This document shows, piece after piece, positions 8,086 to 17,446 of a DNA stretch of 64,000 nt (position 1 is the first letter of the stretch; each line of letters begins with the position of its first letter). Position numbers and translations under genes: made by a program. Origin of the DNA: Agrococcus sp. Marseille-P2731. Lineage in GTDB: Bacteria; Actinomycetota; Actinomycetes; Actinomycetales; Microbacteriaceae. Location: the NCBI RefSeq assembly GCF_900117395.1, contig NZ_FPEG01000003.1:930001-994000 (forward strand), read 5' to 3'. The notes under the pieces are model-generated. The model saw only the letters and a program-made list of their open reading frames with translations. It was not told the DNA's origin and did no database searches.

Positions 8086-8397
8086 TCAGAGGAACTTCGC
8101 GAGCTCCTGCTCGATCGCGGGCTTCGGGCGCGCGCCGATCAGCTCGTGCACGACCTCGCCGCCCTGGAAGACCTTCATCGCCGGGATCGACGTGATGTTG
8201 TAGCGCATGGCCAGGTCGGGCTCCTGGTCGACGTTCACCTTGACGACGTCGAGCTTCTCGGTCTCGTCGTTGATCTGCTCGAGGATCGGGCTGACCGCGC
8301 GGCACGGGCCGCACCAGGCAGCCCAGAAGTCCACGACGACGGGCTTCTCAGACTTCAGCACGTCCTGCTCGAACGATGCGGTGGTGACTTCCTTCAC
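8086..8397 (-). CDS. trxA: Thioredoxin
   Basis: 103-residue thiol-disulfide reductant with the active site WCGPC at residues 28-32 (Cys29, Cys32) and the cis-proline loop TSIPAM. The GTG start overlaps the trxB stop (GTGA), so the reductase and its substrate are translationally coupled. Nothing is missing compared with classical Trx. Last gene of the minus-strand operon that starts with the DUF6049 protein. Confidence 0.97.
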   Translation of the reverse strand: MKEVTTASFEQDVLKSEKPVVVDFWAAWCGPCRAVSPILEQINDETEKLDVVKVNVDQEPDLAMRYNITSIPAMKVFQGGEVVHELIGARPKPAIEQELAKFL

Positions 8398-9368
8398 AGT
8401 GCTGCCTCCGTAGGTGCGGTTGCGAGAGCCGGCACGGCGTGCGCGGCCAGGTAGTGCTGGGCGTCGAGCGCCGCCACGGTGCCGGAGCCCGCTGCGGTGA
8501 TCGCCTGCCGGTAGGTGGGGTCGATGACGTCGCCCGCGGCGAAGACACCGGCGACCGAGGTGCGTGACGTGCGGCCGTCGACCGCGATCGTGCCCTCGGT
8601 GGTGAGGTCGAGCTTGCCGTGCACCAGGTGGGTGCGCGGGTCGGAGCCGATCGCCACGAAGACGCCGTCGATCGGCATCTCCCAGGTCTGGCCCGACGTG
8701 GTGTCGCGCAGCGTGACCGCGGAGACCTGCTGCGTGCCGTTGACGTCGGTGCCGGTGATCTGCTCGACCACCGCGCCCGTCAGGAACTCGATCTTCTCGT
8801 CGGCGCGCGCGCGGTCGAGCATGACCTCGCTGGCGCGGAAGCGGTCGGAGCGGTGCACGATCGTCACCTTGTCGGCGAACTTCGTCAGGAACGTCGCCTC
8901 CTCCATCGCGGAGTCGCCGCCACCGACGACGATGAGCTGCTTCTGCTTGAAGAAGAAGCCGTCGCAGGTCGCGCACCACGAGACGCCGTGGCCCGACAGG
9001 GGCTCCTCGCCGGCGACGCCGAGCTTGCGGTAGGCAGAGCCGGTCGCGAAGATCAGCGTGCGCGTCTCGAGCACCTCGTCGCCCACGTGCACCCGCTTGA
9101 CCTCGCCGTCGAGCTCGAGCTCGGTCGCATCCTGCATGCGCACGTCGGCACCGAACCGCTCGGCCTGCTGCTGCATCGCGAACATGAGGTCGGGGCCCTG
9201 CACGCCGTCGGGGAAGCCCGGGAAGTTCTCGACCTCGGTCGTGGTCATGAGGTCGCCGCCCATCTCGACGCTCGAGGCGAGCACGATCGGCTGCAGATTG
9301 GCGCGCGCTGCGTAGATCGCTGCCGTGTAGCCGGCCGGCCCGGAACCGATGATGATGACGTCGTGCAC
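8394..9368 (-). CDS. trxB: Thioredoxin-disulfide reductase
   Basis: NADPH- and FAD-dependent enzyme that reduces thioredoxin. 324 residues. FAD motif IIIGSGPAGYTAA at 5-17, redox pair CATC at 132-135, NADPH motif VVGGGDSAMEEA next, and the C-terminal FAD segment GVFAAGDV. GTG at 9368 sits behind AGGAGGTCTC. Located immediately upstream of trxA with a 4-bp overlap. Confidence 0.97.
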   Translation of the reverse strand: MHDVIIIGSGPAGYTAAIYAARANLQPIVLASSVEMGGDLMTTTEVENFPGFPDGVQGPDLMFAMQQQAERFGADVRMQDATELELDGEVKRVHVGDEVLETRTLIFATGSAYRKLGVAGEEPLSGHGVSWCATCDGFFFKQKQLIVVGGGDSAMEEATFLTKFADKVTIVHRSDRFRASEVMLDRARADEKIEFLTGAVVEQITGTDVNGTQQVSAVTLRDTTSGQTWEMPIDGVFVAIGSDPRTHLVHGKLDLTTEGTIAVDGRTSRTSVAGVFAAGDVIDPTYRQAITAAGSGTVAALDAQHYLAAHAVPALATAPTEAAL

Positions 9369-9412
9369 GAGACCTCCTGGGTCATGGCGGGTTGCTCCCG
9401 AGACAACCGATT

Positions 9413-9787
9413 CTAGGTCGTCGGCATTCCCCGGAGCTCGGTCAGCAGGTCGCCCGTCGCGGCGTCCACGACGATCAGCCCGTCGGCGGGCCACTCCGGC
9501 GTGCGGCGCACGACCGGCTGCACGACGCGGTCGCGGATGCGTCGATCCCACGAGTCGACGAGGCGCGCGGTGTCGGCGTCCACGATGAGCACCGCCGGGT
9601 GCGCGTGCGCGAGCGAAGAGGAGGCATCCGACGACCACCAGCCCTCGACCGCGAGCGGCCGAGACGGTGCGGCGAGCTCGCGCTGCTGCTCGCGCTCGCG
9701 CGTGAGGCTGCCGGCGACGATCGCGCCGACGCCGGCGAGCGCGCCGACGAGCAGCGGTGCCGCGATGCGGATGAGCGGACTCGCCAT
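9413..9787 (-). CDS. Small membrane-anchored protein of unknown function
   Basis: 124 residues from ATG at 9787, which follows AGGAGGCGTGC. One N-terminal transmembrane helix (RIAAPLLVGALAGVGAIVAG, residues 6-25) is followed by a soluble domain with VLIVDADTARLVDSW and GLIVVDAATGDLLTELRG. No family is recognised. It lies between murJ and trxB in the same direction, 44 bp before trxB, so it is probably in the same transcript. The two similar V-D-A strands hint at a small repeated beta unit. Confidence 0.7.
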   Translation of the reverse strand: MASPLIRIAAPLLVGALAGVGAIVAGSLTREREQQRELAAPSRPLAVEGWWSSDASSSLAHAHPAVLIVDADTARLVDSWDRRIRDRVVQPVVRRTPEWPADGLIVVDAATGDLLTELRGMPTT

Positions 9788-9898
9788 GCACGCCTCCTGA
9801 CGTCCCTGCGTGGTCGTGAGAGGCATCCGCCCCCGACCGATCGCCATGCTAGAGGGCGAGCGTGTGCACCGCCTCTGCGTCGGCGGAGCACCACCCGT

Positions 9899-11560
9899 TC
9901 AGGCCGGGTCGGTCCCGGTGGGCGGGAGGCCGCCGCCACGGCCGCCGCGGAGCTTGCCGACCACGATGGCGACGGTGGCGCGGAAGTCCGGGTTGCGCGT
10001 CAGGTAGAGCAGGCCGAAGTAGATCACGGCGATGACGACGCCTGCCGTGAGCGAAGTGGTGATCGCCCCGGCGAAGTTCAGCGTGCCGAAACCACCGGGC
10101 CGATAGCCACCCATCGCCCACACGGTCGCGGCGCCTGCAGCAGCCGCAGGCAGGGCGAAGGCGAGGTACTGCAGGTGGCGCAGCGCGATGAGCTTGAAGC
10201 CGAAGGGGCCGATCTTCCGGCGCACGAGGATGAGCCAGATGGAGCAGGAGATCAGGTTGGCGCCCGAGACCGCGAGCGCGGTGCCGACGATGATCCACTC
10301 GCCGGGCAGGGTCGAGGCCGCCCACAGGAGGGCGAAGGTGACGAACATGCCGAAGCAGGCGTAGAAGAAGGGGGTGCGCGTATCGCCGAGCGCGAAGAAG
10401 ACGCGCTGGATGACGTACTCGGCGCTGAACGCCACGAGGCAGATCAGGAAGGCCCAGATGACCTGCGCCATCGCGAGCATCAGCTCGAACTCGGGGTCGA
10501 GCAGGCGGGCGAAGGGCACCGCGATGACGGCCACCGCGAAGGCCGAGATCGTGGTGAGCATGCCGACACCGCGGAGCGCCGAGGAGAGGTCGGTGCGGAT
10601 GCCCGCCATGTTCGACTCGCTCGCGTGATGGGACATGCGGGTGAAGTAGGCGATCGCGATCGACACGGCGATGATCGAGTGGGGGAGCGAGAACACGAAC
10701 CAGGAGTTCTGCATCGTGGCGATGTTCGCCACCTCACCCATCGAGGCGACGCGCGACTGCACGACGCCCTTGATCTGGCCGATGATGACGATGCCGAAGA
10801 GCCACAGCGCTGCCTTGCCGGTGGCGCGCAGGCCCACGCCGCGCCAGCCGAAGTCGAGCCGGAAGCGCATGCCCGTCTTGCGGAAGAAGAGCACCAGCAC
10901 GAGCGCCTGCACCGCGACGCCGGCGGTGGTGACGATGCCGAGGATGGCGATGCGGTCGGCATCCCAGACCTGGACGGCGCGGTTCACCCGCTCGCCGCCG
11001 AACAGCAGGATGAAGGCGCCCAGGCCCGCGATCGAGACGACGTTGTTGACGACCGGCGCCCACGTGTAGGGGCCGAACTGGCCGCGCGCGTTGTAGATCT
11101 CGCCGAGCAGCGTGTAGATCGCGTAGAACAGGATCTGCGGCATGCACCAGTAGGCGAGCGCGGTGGCGAGCGCCATCTGCTCGTTCGTGAAGCCGAGCCC
11201 GCCATCGCCCGCACTGACCGCGTAGAGCTGCACGAGCCAGGGGGCGGCGACCGTCGCGATGGCCGCGAGCAGCAGGAACACCGTGCCGCCGAGCGTCAGG
11301 ATCTTCGAGACGTACGACTCGCCACCATCGGCAGCCTTCGACGCCCTGACGATCTGTGGCACGAGCACAGCGCTCATGACGCCGCCGGCGACGAGCGCAT
11401 AGACGTTGTTGGGCAGCTGGTTGGCGAGGCCGAAGGTCTCAGCGGCAGCCGAGCCCGACTGGCCGATCGCGGCCGCGAGCACGACCATCTTCACGAAGCC
11501 GAGCACGCGCGACACCATCGTGCCCGACGCGATGATCGCGCTCGCCCTGCCAGCGTTCAC
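9899..11560 (-). CDS. murJ: Lipid II flippase MurJ (MviN family)
   Basis: Moves lipid-linked peptidoglycan precursor across the membrane. 553 residues, 14 or so hydrophobic helices. The N-terminus (ASAIIASGTMVSRVLGFVK) and the charged FRLDFGWRG loop fit the MviN/MATE-like fold. The mycobacterial pseudokinase extension is absent: the protein ends shortly after the last helix with a Gly/Arg tail. GTG at 11560 overlaps the stop of the upstream DUF6049 gene by 4 bp, the conserved neighbour in Actinobacteria. Confidence 0.94.
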   Translation of the reverse strand: MNAGRASAIIASGTMVSRVLGFVKMVVLAAAIGQSGSAAAETFGLANQLPNNVYALVAGGVMSAVLVPQIVRASKAADGGESYVSKILTLGGTVFLLLAAIATVAAPWLVQLYAVSAGDGGLGFTNEQMALATALAYWCMPQILFYAIYTLLGEIYNARGQFGPYTWAPVVNNVVSIAGLGAFILLFGGERVNRAVQVWDADRIAILGIVTTAGVAVQALVLVLFFRKTGMRFRLDFGWRGVGLRATGKAALWLFGIVIIGQIKGVVQSRVASMGEVANIATMQNSWFVFSLPHSIIAVSIAIAYFTRMSHHASESNMAGIRTDLSSALRGVGMLTTISAFAVAVIAVPFARLLDPEFELMLAMAQVIWAFLICLVAFSAEYVIQRVFFALGDTRTPFFYACFGMFVTFALLWAASTLPGEWIIVGTALAVSGANLISCSIWLILVRRKIGPFGFKLIALRHLQYLAFALPAAAAGAATVWAMGGYRPGGFGTLNFAGAITTSLTAGVVIAVIYFGLLYLTRNPDFRATVAIVVGKLRGGRGGGLPPTGTDPA

Positions 11561-13599
11561 GCGGTCTCCTCCTGGGTCGTGCCGGGGGTGCTGCCGCTCT
11601 GGTCTCGGCTCGCGAGGTCGATGTCGCCGCGAGTCTCGCCGCGGCGGCGCTTCTGGATCGAGCGCAGGATGCCGAACCCGAGCAGCAGCACGATCGCCGC
11701 GCCGAGCGCCCAGGCGACCGCGACCTCGATCGTGGGCTGCGCAGAGACGCTCATGCGCTCGGTCTGCCCGAGCGGCACGCCGTCGGGGGTGTAGAGCTGG
11801 GTCAGGACGAACAGGCCGCCGGTGCCGACGACGTCGATCGGCACCTGCACGCGCTGCTGGCTGCTCGGGGCGATCGTCACCTCGACGCGCGGCTGGTCGA
11901 CGCTCACGAGCGCGTTCGTCGGGCGGAGCGTCAGCACGACGTTCGCCGGCACGTCGAGCGTGTTCGTGATCGTGACGGGCAGGCCGACGCTCTCGCCGAC
12001 CGCGCGGATCGGGCTGCCGGGCACGATCTGCACGGCGTTGCGCACCTCGTTCAGCGTGCCGGCGAGGCTCGCGATCGCTGTGCGGTCGGCGTCGGTCACG
12101 GGGGTGCCGGCATCGGGGAGGGCGACGAGCAGCGCGAGGCGCAGCTCGGCCAGCAGCGTGCTGGGCTCGTCGACGATCGAGGCGATGCTCGCGACCGCCG
12201 CCTCCTCCTCGAGCGCCTCGGAGACGAGCGCCGCGCCGTCGCCGAGCGCCGGCTCGTCGACCGGCGCGAGCGCGGCCTCGCGCGCGGGCCCTTCGAGCGC
12301 TGCATCGAGGTCGGTGGTCTCGACGAACTGCGCCCCCGCGAGATCGTCGAGCAGGGCGGATGCGTCGCCGCGCGTCACCGGCGGCAGCACGGCCGCGAGG
12401 ATGCGCGGATCGCTCGGCCGCTCGCGCGTGACGGTGGCCAGCAGTGCGAGGACCTGCGCGCGCACGGCGGACGCCTCGAGCGGATCGGTGGAGGCGGACT
12501 CGACGACCAGCTGCTGCAGCTGCGCGTCGGCGGCGAGCAGGCGGACCCCGTCGATCTCGACGCCGGCGCTGGGCGTCGCGCCGCCGAGCTCCTCGTCGAG
12601 CATCCCGGTGGAGAGCACGAGCGTGCCGGCCTCGGTGAGCGAGGCGAGCTCCGCCTGCTGCACGCTCGTGCTCGTGGCGTCGATCACGGGCTCGCGGCTG
12701 CCGGTGGAGCCGAACGACGCAGGCAGCGGGCGACGGCCGTCTGCGCGCGGGATGCCGAGGGGCTCGAGCGGGTAGGTGTCGGCGCGCAGCTGCGCGAGCG
12801 GGTCGGCGTTGCCGTAGAGCAGCGGATAGGTCTCGCGGGTGTCTGCGCGCTCGAGCCACTCGACCGCGGCCTCCGGCGCATCCGCCCCCAGCGCCTCGAC
12901 GCTGGTGCCGAACGCCGGATCGATGCCGATCGTCGCGCCCGCGTCGAGCGCCGCGTCGAGCGCGCCGTAGGCGCCGCCGCCGAAGTCGGTCTCCGCCTCG
13001 AGCGCTGCTGCGTCGAGCAGGCCGGTGGCGTCGACGCCCGAGTCGATCGGGGCGGCGAGCGCGAGGGTCGTCGGCTGTGCCTCGCCAGGGACGTCGCGCA
13101 CCACGACGCTGTTCGCGCCACCGTAGGTCTCGGTCGCCGCGGCGATGCCGTAGGCGCCCCACGCGCGACCATCGAGCCCCAGCTGCTCAGCGCTGATCGT
13201 TGTGCGCATGGCGTGGTCGTCGTCGGCGCCGAGCGCCGGCACGTTGACCGTCGCGACGACCGAGCTGGCCAGGAACCCCTCGCCGGCGAACCAGCGGCTC
13301 AGGCTGTAGCGGGTGCTGATCGGCGCGGAGGTCAGCAGCACGTCGACGGTCGAGGCGGCGGTGGGCTCCTGGCCCGCGTTGTCGAACTCCAGCTCGACCA
13401 CGAGGCCCTCGCCGTCGCCCACGAGCGGGTCGACGGGGGCGATGCGCACGGTGGGCACCTGCTGCGCCGTCTCGTCCGGCACGCCCGTCGCCGAGGCCGC
13501 TGCGGGGGCCAGCAGGGGTGCGGCGAGCGCCGCGGTCGCGAGCAGGGCGACGGCGCACGAGGTCGCGCGCCGGCGCGCGAGGCGACCTCCCGACAGCAT
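11557..13599 (-). CDS. Secreted, membrane-anchored DUF6049-type protein
   Basis: 680 residues. A signal peptide (TSCAVALLATAALAAPLLAP, about 12-31) leads a long extracellular part. A single transmembrane helix near the C-terminus (VAVAWALGAAIVLLLGFGIL) is followed by a basic cytoplasmic tail. A domain before the helix looks like an Ig-like fold. It belongs to the large actinobacterial protein always found next to murJ; its role in the cell wall is unknown. ATG at 13599 has no clear ribosome site and may be leaderless. pcnA diverges 66 bp away. Confidence 0.85.
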   Translation of the reverse strand: MLSGGRLARRRATSCAVALLATAALAAPLLAPAAASATGVPDETAQQVPTVRIAPVDPLVGDGEGLVVELEFDNAGQEPTAASTVDVLLTSAPISTRYSLSRWFAGEGFLASSVVATVNVPALGADDDHAMRTTISAEQLGLDGRAWGAYGIAAATETYGGANSVVVRDVPGEAQPTTLALAAPIDSGVDATGLLDAAALEAETDFGGGAYGALDAALDAGATIGIDPAFGTSVEALGADAPEAAVEWLERADTRETYPLLYGNADPLAQLRADTYPLEPLGIPRADGRRPLPASFGSTGSREPVIDATSTSVQQAELASLTEAGTLVLSTGMLDEELGGATPSAGVEIDGVRLLAADAQLQQLVVESASTDPLEASAVRAQVLALLATVTRERPSDPRILAAVLPPVTRGDASALLDDLAGAQFVETTDLDAALEGPAREAALAPVDEPALGDGAALVSEALEEEAAVASIASIVDEPSTLLAELRLALLVALPDAGTPVTDADRTAIASLAGTLNEVRNAVQIVPGSPIRAVGESVGLPVTITNTLDVPANVVLTLRPTNALVSVDQPRVEVTIAPSSQQRVQVPIDVVGTGGLFVLTQLYTPDGVPLGQTERMSVSAQPTIEVAVAWALGAAIVLLLGFGILRSIQKRRRGETRGDIDLASRDQSGSTPGTTQEETA

Positions 13600-13665
13600 G
13601 GTGGCAAGTGTAGGCCGCTCGCCTACGACCGCTGCCCGCCGCCCGACCTGCCAGAATGATGCGTC

Positions 13666-15123
13666 GTGACCGACATGGCTGAGGCGACCGCGCGACTGCA
13701 CGCGCTCGTCGCGACCGCGCCCACGACGCAGCTCGCGGCTGCGTTCACCGCTGCCGGGCACGAGCTCTCGCTCGTCGGCGGTCCCGTGCGCGACGCCTTC
13801 CTCGACCGGCCCGTCACCGACCTCGACTTCGCCTCGAGCGCGAGCCCCGACGAGATCCTGCGGATAGTCGCGCCGCTCGCCGACGCCACCTGGGATGTCG
13901 GGCGCGAGTTCGGCACGATCGCCGCGCGCATCGGCGACGACACGATCGAGATCACCACCTACCGGGCCGACACCTACGACGGCGTCTCCCGCAAGCCATC
14001 CGTCGCCTTCGGCGACTCGCTCGAGGGCGACCTGGTGCGGCGCGACTTCACCGTCAACGCCATGGCGCTGCGGGTGACGCCGCTGCGCGGCGATCAGGCG
14101 GCGGATGCGTCGCCGCAGCTCGTCGACGTCGGCGGCGGCCTCGAGCACCTGCTGGCGGGCATCCTCGACACCCCGCAGGCAGCGGAGCAGTCGTTCGACG
14201 ACGACCCGCTGCGCATGATGCGCGCCGCGCGGTTCGCGGCCCAGCTCGGCTTCGACGTCGCGCCTCGCGTCGTGACCGCCATGACCGAGCTGGCCGACCG
14301 CATCCGCGACATCTCTGCCGAGCGCGTGCGGGACGAGCTGAGCAAGCTGCTGCTGACGGGCGACCCGGTGCCGGGGATCCGCCTGCTGACCGACACCGGC
14401 ATCCTCGACCGCGTGCTGCCGGAGGTGCCGGCCCTGCGCCTGGAGGCCGACGAGCACGCGCACCACAAGGACGTCTACGAGCACTCGCTCACCGTGCTGC
14501 AGCAGGGGATCGAGCTCGAGGCCCTTCGCCACCCGGGCGCCGCCCCTGATCTCGTGTCGCGGCTCGCGGGGCTCCTGCACGACATCGGCAAGCCCGCCAC
14601 GCGCCGCATCGAGGGGCGAACGGTCACGTTCCACCAGCACGACCTCGTCGGGGCGCGGATGGCGAAGAAGCGGCTCAAGGAGCTGCGCTTCGACAACGAC
14701 ACCATCAAGGCGGTCGCGCGGCTGATCGAGCTGCACCTGCGGTTCTACGGCTACGGCGAGCAGGCGTGGACCGACTCCGCCGTGCGGCGCTACGTGCGCG
14801 ACGCCGGGCCGGTGCTCGAGCGCCTCCACGTCCTCACCCGCTCCGACGTCACCACGCGCAACCGCCGGAAGGCCGAGCGGCTCGAGTTCGCCTACGACGA
14901 CCTCGAGCAGCGCATCGCCGAGCTGCGAGAGCAGGAGGAGATGGAGGCGGTGCGCCCCGACCTCGACGGCGAGCAGATCATGGCGATCCTGGGGCTGCGA
15001 CCGGGACGCGAGGTGGGAGAGGCCTACCGGATGCTGCTCGAGCAGCGCCTCGAGCACGGTCCGCTCGGCGCCGAGCGCGCGGAGGCCGTGCTGCGCGAGT
15101 GGTGGGCAGCCCGCCCGGCCTGA
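13666..15123 (+). CDS. pcnA: CCA-adding tRNA nucleotidyltransferase
   Basis: Adds or repairs the CCA end of tRNA. 485 residues from GTG. The class II polymerase head has the motif LVGGPVRDAFLDRPVTDLDF near 36-56, whose DxD carries the metal ions. RRDFTVNAMA and the DPLRMMRAARF motif follow. A C-terminal HD domain (LLHDIGKPATRR) is typical of the actinobacterial type. Gene order with DUF6049-murJ on the other strand is conserved. Confidence 0.96.
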   Translation: MTDMAEATARLHALVATAPTTQLAAAFTAAGHELSLVGGPVRDAFLDRPVTDLDFASSASPDEILRIVAPLADATWDVGREFGTIAARIGDDTIEITTYRADTYDGVSRKPSVAFGDSLEGDLVRRDFTVNAMALRVTPLRGDQAADASPQLVDVGGGLEHLLAGILDTPQAAEQSFDDDPLRMMRAARFAAQLGFDVAPRVVTAMTELADRIRDISAERVRDELSKLLLTGDPVPGIRLLTDTGILDRVLPEVPALRLEADEHAHHKDVYEHSLTVLQQGIELEALRHPGAAPDLVSRLAGLLHDIGKPATRRIEGRTVTFHQHDLVGARMAKKRLKELRFDNDTIKAVARLIELHLRFYGYGEQAWTDSAVRRYVRDAGPVLERLHVLTRSDVTTRNRRKAERLEFAYDDLEQRIAELREQEEMEAVRPDLDGEQIMAILGLRPGREVGEAYRMLLEQRLEHGPLGAERAEAVLREWWAARPA

Positions 15124-15244
15124 TCGCGGCGTGCAGCGGTCGGCTGCGCCCTAGCGCGGGGTGACCGCCTGCGGTAGGCTTCACAGGTTGCGCTCTGCGC
15201 TGCTCGTCTTCGAGCGGCCGCCGCGCACCATGCATACCCTCCTG

Positions 15245-15261
15245 CTGCAGACCGTCTGCAG
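15245..15261 (+). promoter_or_regulatory. Hairpin in the rpsF leader (possible S6:S18 site)
   Basis: CTGCAGA (15245-15251) and TCTGCAG (15255-15261) form a perfect stem whose loop is CCG, 30 bp before the rpsF start and just ahead of its strong AAGGAGGTGGG site. S6:S18 leaders in other bacteria display a CCG. That this hairpin works the same way is speculative. The rest of 15124-15291 shows no gene. Confidence 0.35.
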
Positions 15262-15291
15262 CCGTTCTAGTCCGAAGGAGGTGGGTGAAGC

Positions 15292-15738
15292 ATGCAGGAA
15301 TACGAACTGATGGTGATTCTCGACCCGGAGGTTGACGAGCGCACTGTCGCTCCGTCGCTCGACAAGTTCCTCAACGTCGTCCGCAACGACGGCGGCACGA
15401 TCGACAAGGTCGACATCTGGGGCCGTCGTCGCCTGGCCTATGAGATCGACAAGAAGTTCGAAGGCATCTACGCCGTCGTCAACTTCTCGGCCGAGCCCGC
15501 GACCACGACCGAGCTGGACCGTCAGCTGGGCCTGTCCGAGGCCGTGATGCGCACGAAGGTGCTCCGCGCCGAGGTCGCCGTCTCGCAGACGAGCCTCTCG
15601 CGTCGTCAGGCAGAGGCGAAGGCCACGAAGGCAGCTGAGGCTCCCGCCGCTGCCGCCGCTCCGGCCACGACCGACGCGAAGCCGTCCGACGCGAAGCCGT
15701 CGGACGCACCGACGCCCGCAGAGGCAGAGGCGAAGTAG
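15292..15738 (+). CDS. rpsF: 30S ribosomal protein S6
   Basis: 148 residues. The S6 ferredoxin-like core spans 1-100 ([16 protein letters not shown], then [20 protein letters not shown]). It is followed by an extra tail of about 45 residues made of Ala, Pro, Lys and Asp, containing a tandem [13 protein letters not shown]6 binds 16S rRNA with S18, encoded two genes downstream. ssb starts 2 bp after the stop. The long tail is common in high-GC Actinobacteria and probably disordered. Confidence 0.97.
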   Translation: MQEYELMVILDPEVDERTVAPSLDKFLNVVRNDGGTIDKVDIWGRRRLAYEIDKKFEGIYAVVNFSAEPATTTELDRQLGLSEAVMRTKVLRAEVAVSQTSLSRRQAEAKATKAAEAPAAAAAPATTDAKPSDAKPSDAPTPAEAEAK

Positions 15739-15740
15739 CA

Positions 15741-16292
15741 ATGGCTGGCGAGACGACCATCACGGTGGTCGGCAACCTGACTGCCGACCCGGAGCTGCGC
15801 TACACGCAGAACGGCCTCGCCGTCGCGAACTTCACGATCGCGTCGACCCCCCGCACGTTCGACCGACAGGCCAACGAGTGGAAGGACGGCGAAGCGCTGT
15901 TCCTCCGCGCGTCGGTGTGGCGCGAGTTCGCCGAGCACGTCTCGCAGAGCCTGCAGAAGGGCAGCCGCATCATCGCGCAGGGCCGCCTCAAGCAGCGCTC
16001 GTTCGAGACGCAGCAGGGCGAGAAGCGCACGGTCATCGAGCTCGAGGTCGATGAGATCGGCCCCTCGCTCCGCTACGCGACCGCGCAGGTCACCCGCACC
16101 ACGGGTGGCGGCGCAGGGCGCAGCTCGGGCGGCAACCAGGGCGGCGGCGGCTTCGGCCAGCCGCAGCAGGTCGCCGACGAGCCGTGGGGTCAGCCGCAGT
16201 CGCAGGCCGGTGGCCAGCAGGCCAGTGGCCAGCAGGGCGGCGACGTCTGGGGTGCCCCCGGCACCTCGTACAACGACGAGACGCCCTTCTAA
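15741..16292 (+). CDS. ssb: Single-stranded DNA-binding protein
   Basis: 183 residues. OB-fold over about 1-110 ([33 protein letters not shown]), then a Gly/Gln-rich linker, then the acidic tip YNDETPF, a variant of the usual DDDIPF end that recruits replication partners. Lies in the conserved rpsF-ssb-rpsR-rplI operon. Confidence 0.96.
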   Translation: MAGETTITVVGNLTADPELRYTQNGLAVANFTIASTPRTFDRQANEWKDGEALFLRASVWREFAEHVSQSLQKGSRIIAQGRLKQRSFETQQGEKRTVIELEVDEIGPSLRYATAQVTRTTGGGAGRSSGGNQGGGGFGQPQQVADEPWGQPQSQAGGQQASGQQGGDVWGAPGTSYNDETPF

Positions 16293-16349
16293 GCCTCTCG
16301 CACTCACCATTCTCCCGGGACGGCAGTCCCGAGCATGAAAGAAGGACAC

Positions 16350-16604
16350 ATGGCTGGCAAGCCGCAGAACCGCAAGCCGCGGGGCCCGAAGGGCGGCAAG
16401 AACGTCGCCCCGGCGAAGGCGATCAAGGTCGGCGTCATCGACTGGAAGGACGTCGCGACGCTCAAGAAGTTCATCTCGGAGCGCGGCAAGATCCGTGCCC
16501 GTCGCATCACCGGCGTGTCGGTGCAGGAGCAGCGCCTGATCGCGAAGGCGATCAAGAACGCGCGAGAGATGGCGCTCCTGCCCTACTCGGGCGCCGGACG
16601 CTGA
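16350..16604 (+). CDS. rpsR: 30S ribosomal protein S18, cysteine-free form
   Basis: 84 residues with the S18 core ([39 protein letters not shown]). There is no cysteine, so it is the non-zinc form. ATG at 16350 is chosen because GAAAGAAGG stands just before it; an in-frame ATG at 16335 lacks a site. A basic N-terminal extension ([15 protein letters not shown]) precedes the fold. Confidence 0.95.
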   Translation: MAGKPQNRKPRGPKGGKNVAPAKAIKVGVIDWKDVATLKKFISERGKIRARRITGVSVQEQRLIAKAIKNAREMALLPYSGAGR

Positions 16605-16616
16605 GGGGGCTGAACG

Positions 16617-17069
16617 ATGGCAAAGCTCATTCTCACGAACGAGGTCTCCGGCCTCGGCTCCGCTGGTGACGTGATCGAGGTCAAGAACGGCTTCGCTCGC
16701 AACTACCTCGTGCCCCAGGGCCTGGCTGTCGCGTGGACGCGCGGCGGCGAGAAGCAGGTCGAGTCGATCAAGGCAGGCCGCGTCGCACGCGAGCACGCCA
16801 CGATCGAGGAGGCGCAGGACCTGCGCGCCCGCCTCGAGGCGAACCCCGTCACGCTGTCGGCCAAGGCCGGCGCTGAGGGCCGCCTCTTCGGCTCGATCCA
16901 GACGAAGGACATCGCTGACGCCGTCGAGGCAGCCGGTCACGGCTCGATCGACAAGCGCGTCATCGAGATCGCGACGCCGATCCGCTCGGTCGGCGACTAC
17001 CAGGCGACCGCTCGCCTGCGCGACGAGATCGTCGCGACGATCACCCTCAAGGTGGTCGCCGCGAAGTAG
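16617..17069 (+). CDS. rplI: 50S ribosomal protein L9
   Basis: 150 residues. The N-terminal RNA-binding domain is [20 protein letters not shown] followed by [16 protein letters not shown], then a long connecting helix and a C-terminal domain ([16 protein letters not shown]). Last gene of the rpsF operon, closed by the hairpin at 17082-17118. Confidence 0.97.
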   Translation: MAKLILTNEVSGLGSAGDVIEVKNGFARNYLVPQGLAVAWTRGGEKQVESIKAGRVAREHATIEEAQDLRARLEANPVTLSAKAGAEGRLFGSIQTKDIADAVEAAGHGSIDKRVIEIATPIRSVGDYQATARLRDEIVATITLKVVAAK

Positions 17070-17081
17070 TCGCGACACTGC

Positions 17082-17118
17082 ACGAAGGCCCGCATCCCAC
17101 CCGGATGCGGGCCTTCGT
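17082..17118 (+). terminator. Hairpin terminator of the rpsF-rplI operon
   Basis: Perfect 16-bp stem: ACGAAGGCCCGCATCC (17082-17097) pairs with 17103-17118 over the loop CACCC. It is followed by CATGTG rather than a T-run. Confidence 0.8.
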
Positions 17119-17446
17119 CATGTGCGCGGCGGGGGTCGGATGTGTGTCAAATCGCAGTGGGGGACAGGAACCTTCAACGTGCACTTCAGGGATGCTTCTC
17201 CCCACCGGGTGTGGAAACGAAAATGCCCGGTCAGAGCCGCTTTCGGGGGGAATCCTCATCCGCATTCCACAGATCTGTGCACAGGCGTGCGGAGTGTCGA
17301 GGCGGCGATGCGGCGGCGTTGTCCCCAGGTCTCCACAGATCTCTCCACAGGGCGATTCGACGCCGGGTCTCGCGGCTTCTAGCCTGTGCGAGGCTCCCTC
17401 ATCTCGTGTGGGTGGAGTGCGGCATCGTCGAGTCGGAGGGGGCACC
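17119..17446. other. dnaB upstream region with CCACA motifs
   Basis: 328 bp without a credible gene. It holds the palindrome CACAGATCTGTG (17268-17279), a second CCACAGATCT at 17333-17342, and CTCTCCACA at 17341-17349, which resembles a DnaA box. The dnaB promoter must lie here but no clear -35/-10 pair is seen. Confidence 0.5.

Noticed and set aside
9899-13162. A 1087-codon minus frame upstream of murJ
   Set aside because: Real MurJ homology begins at GTG 11560; the rest overlaps the DUF6049 gene in another frame and is Arg/Ala-rich noise.
11557-15057. A 1166-codon open frame on the minus strand running across pcnA
   Set aside because: Only the part up to 13599 is the DUF6049 gene. The upstream part is antisense to pcnA, which has clear family motifs, and has the biased composition of a GC-rich shadow frame.
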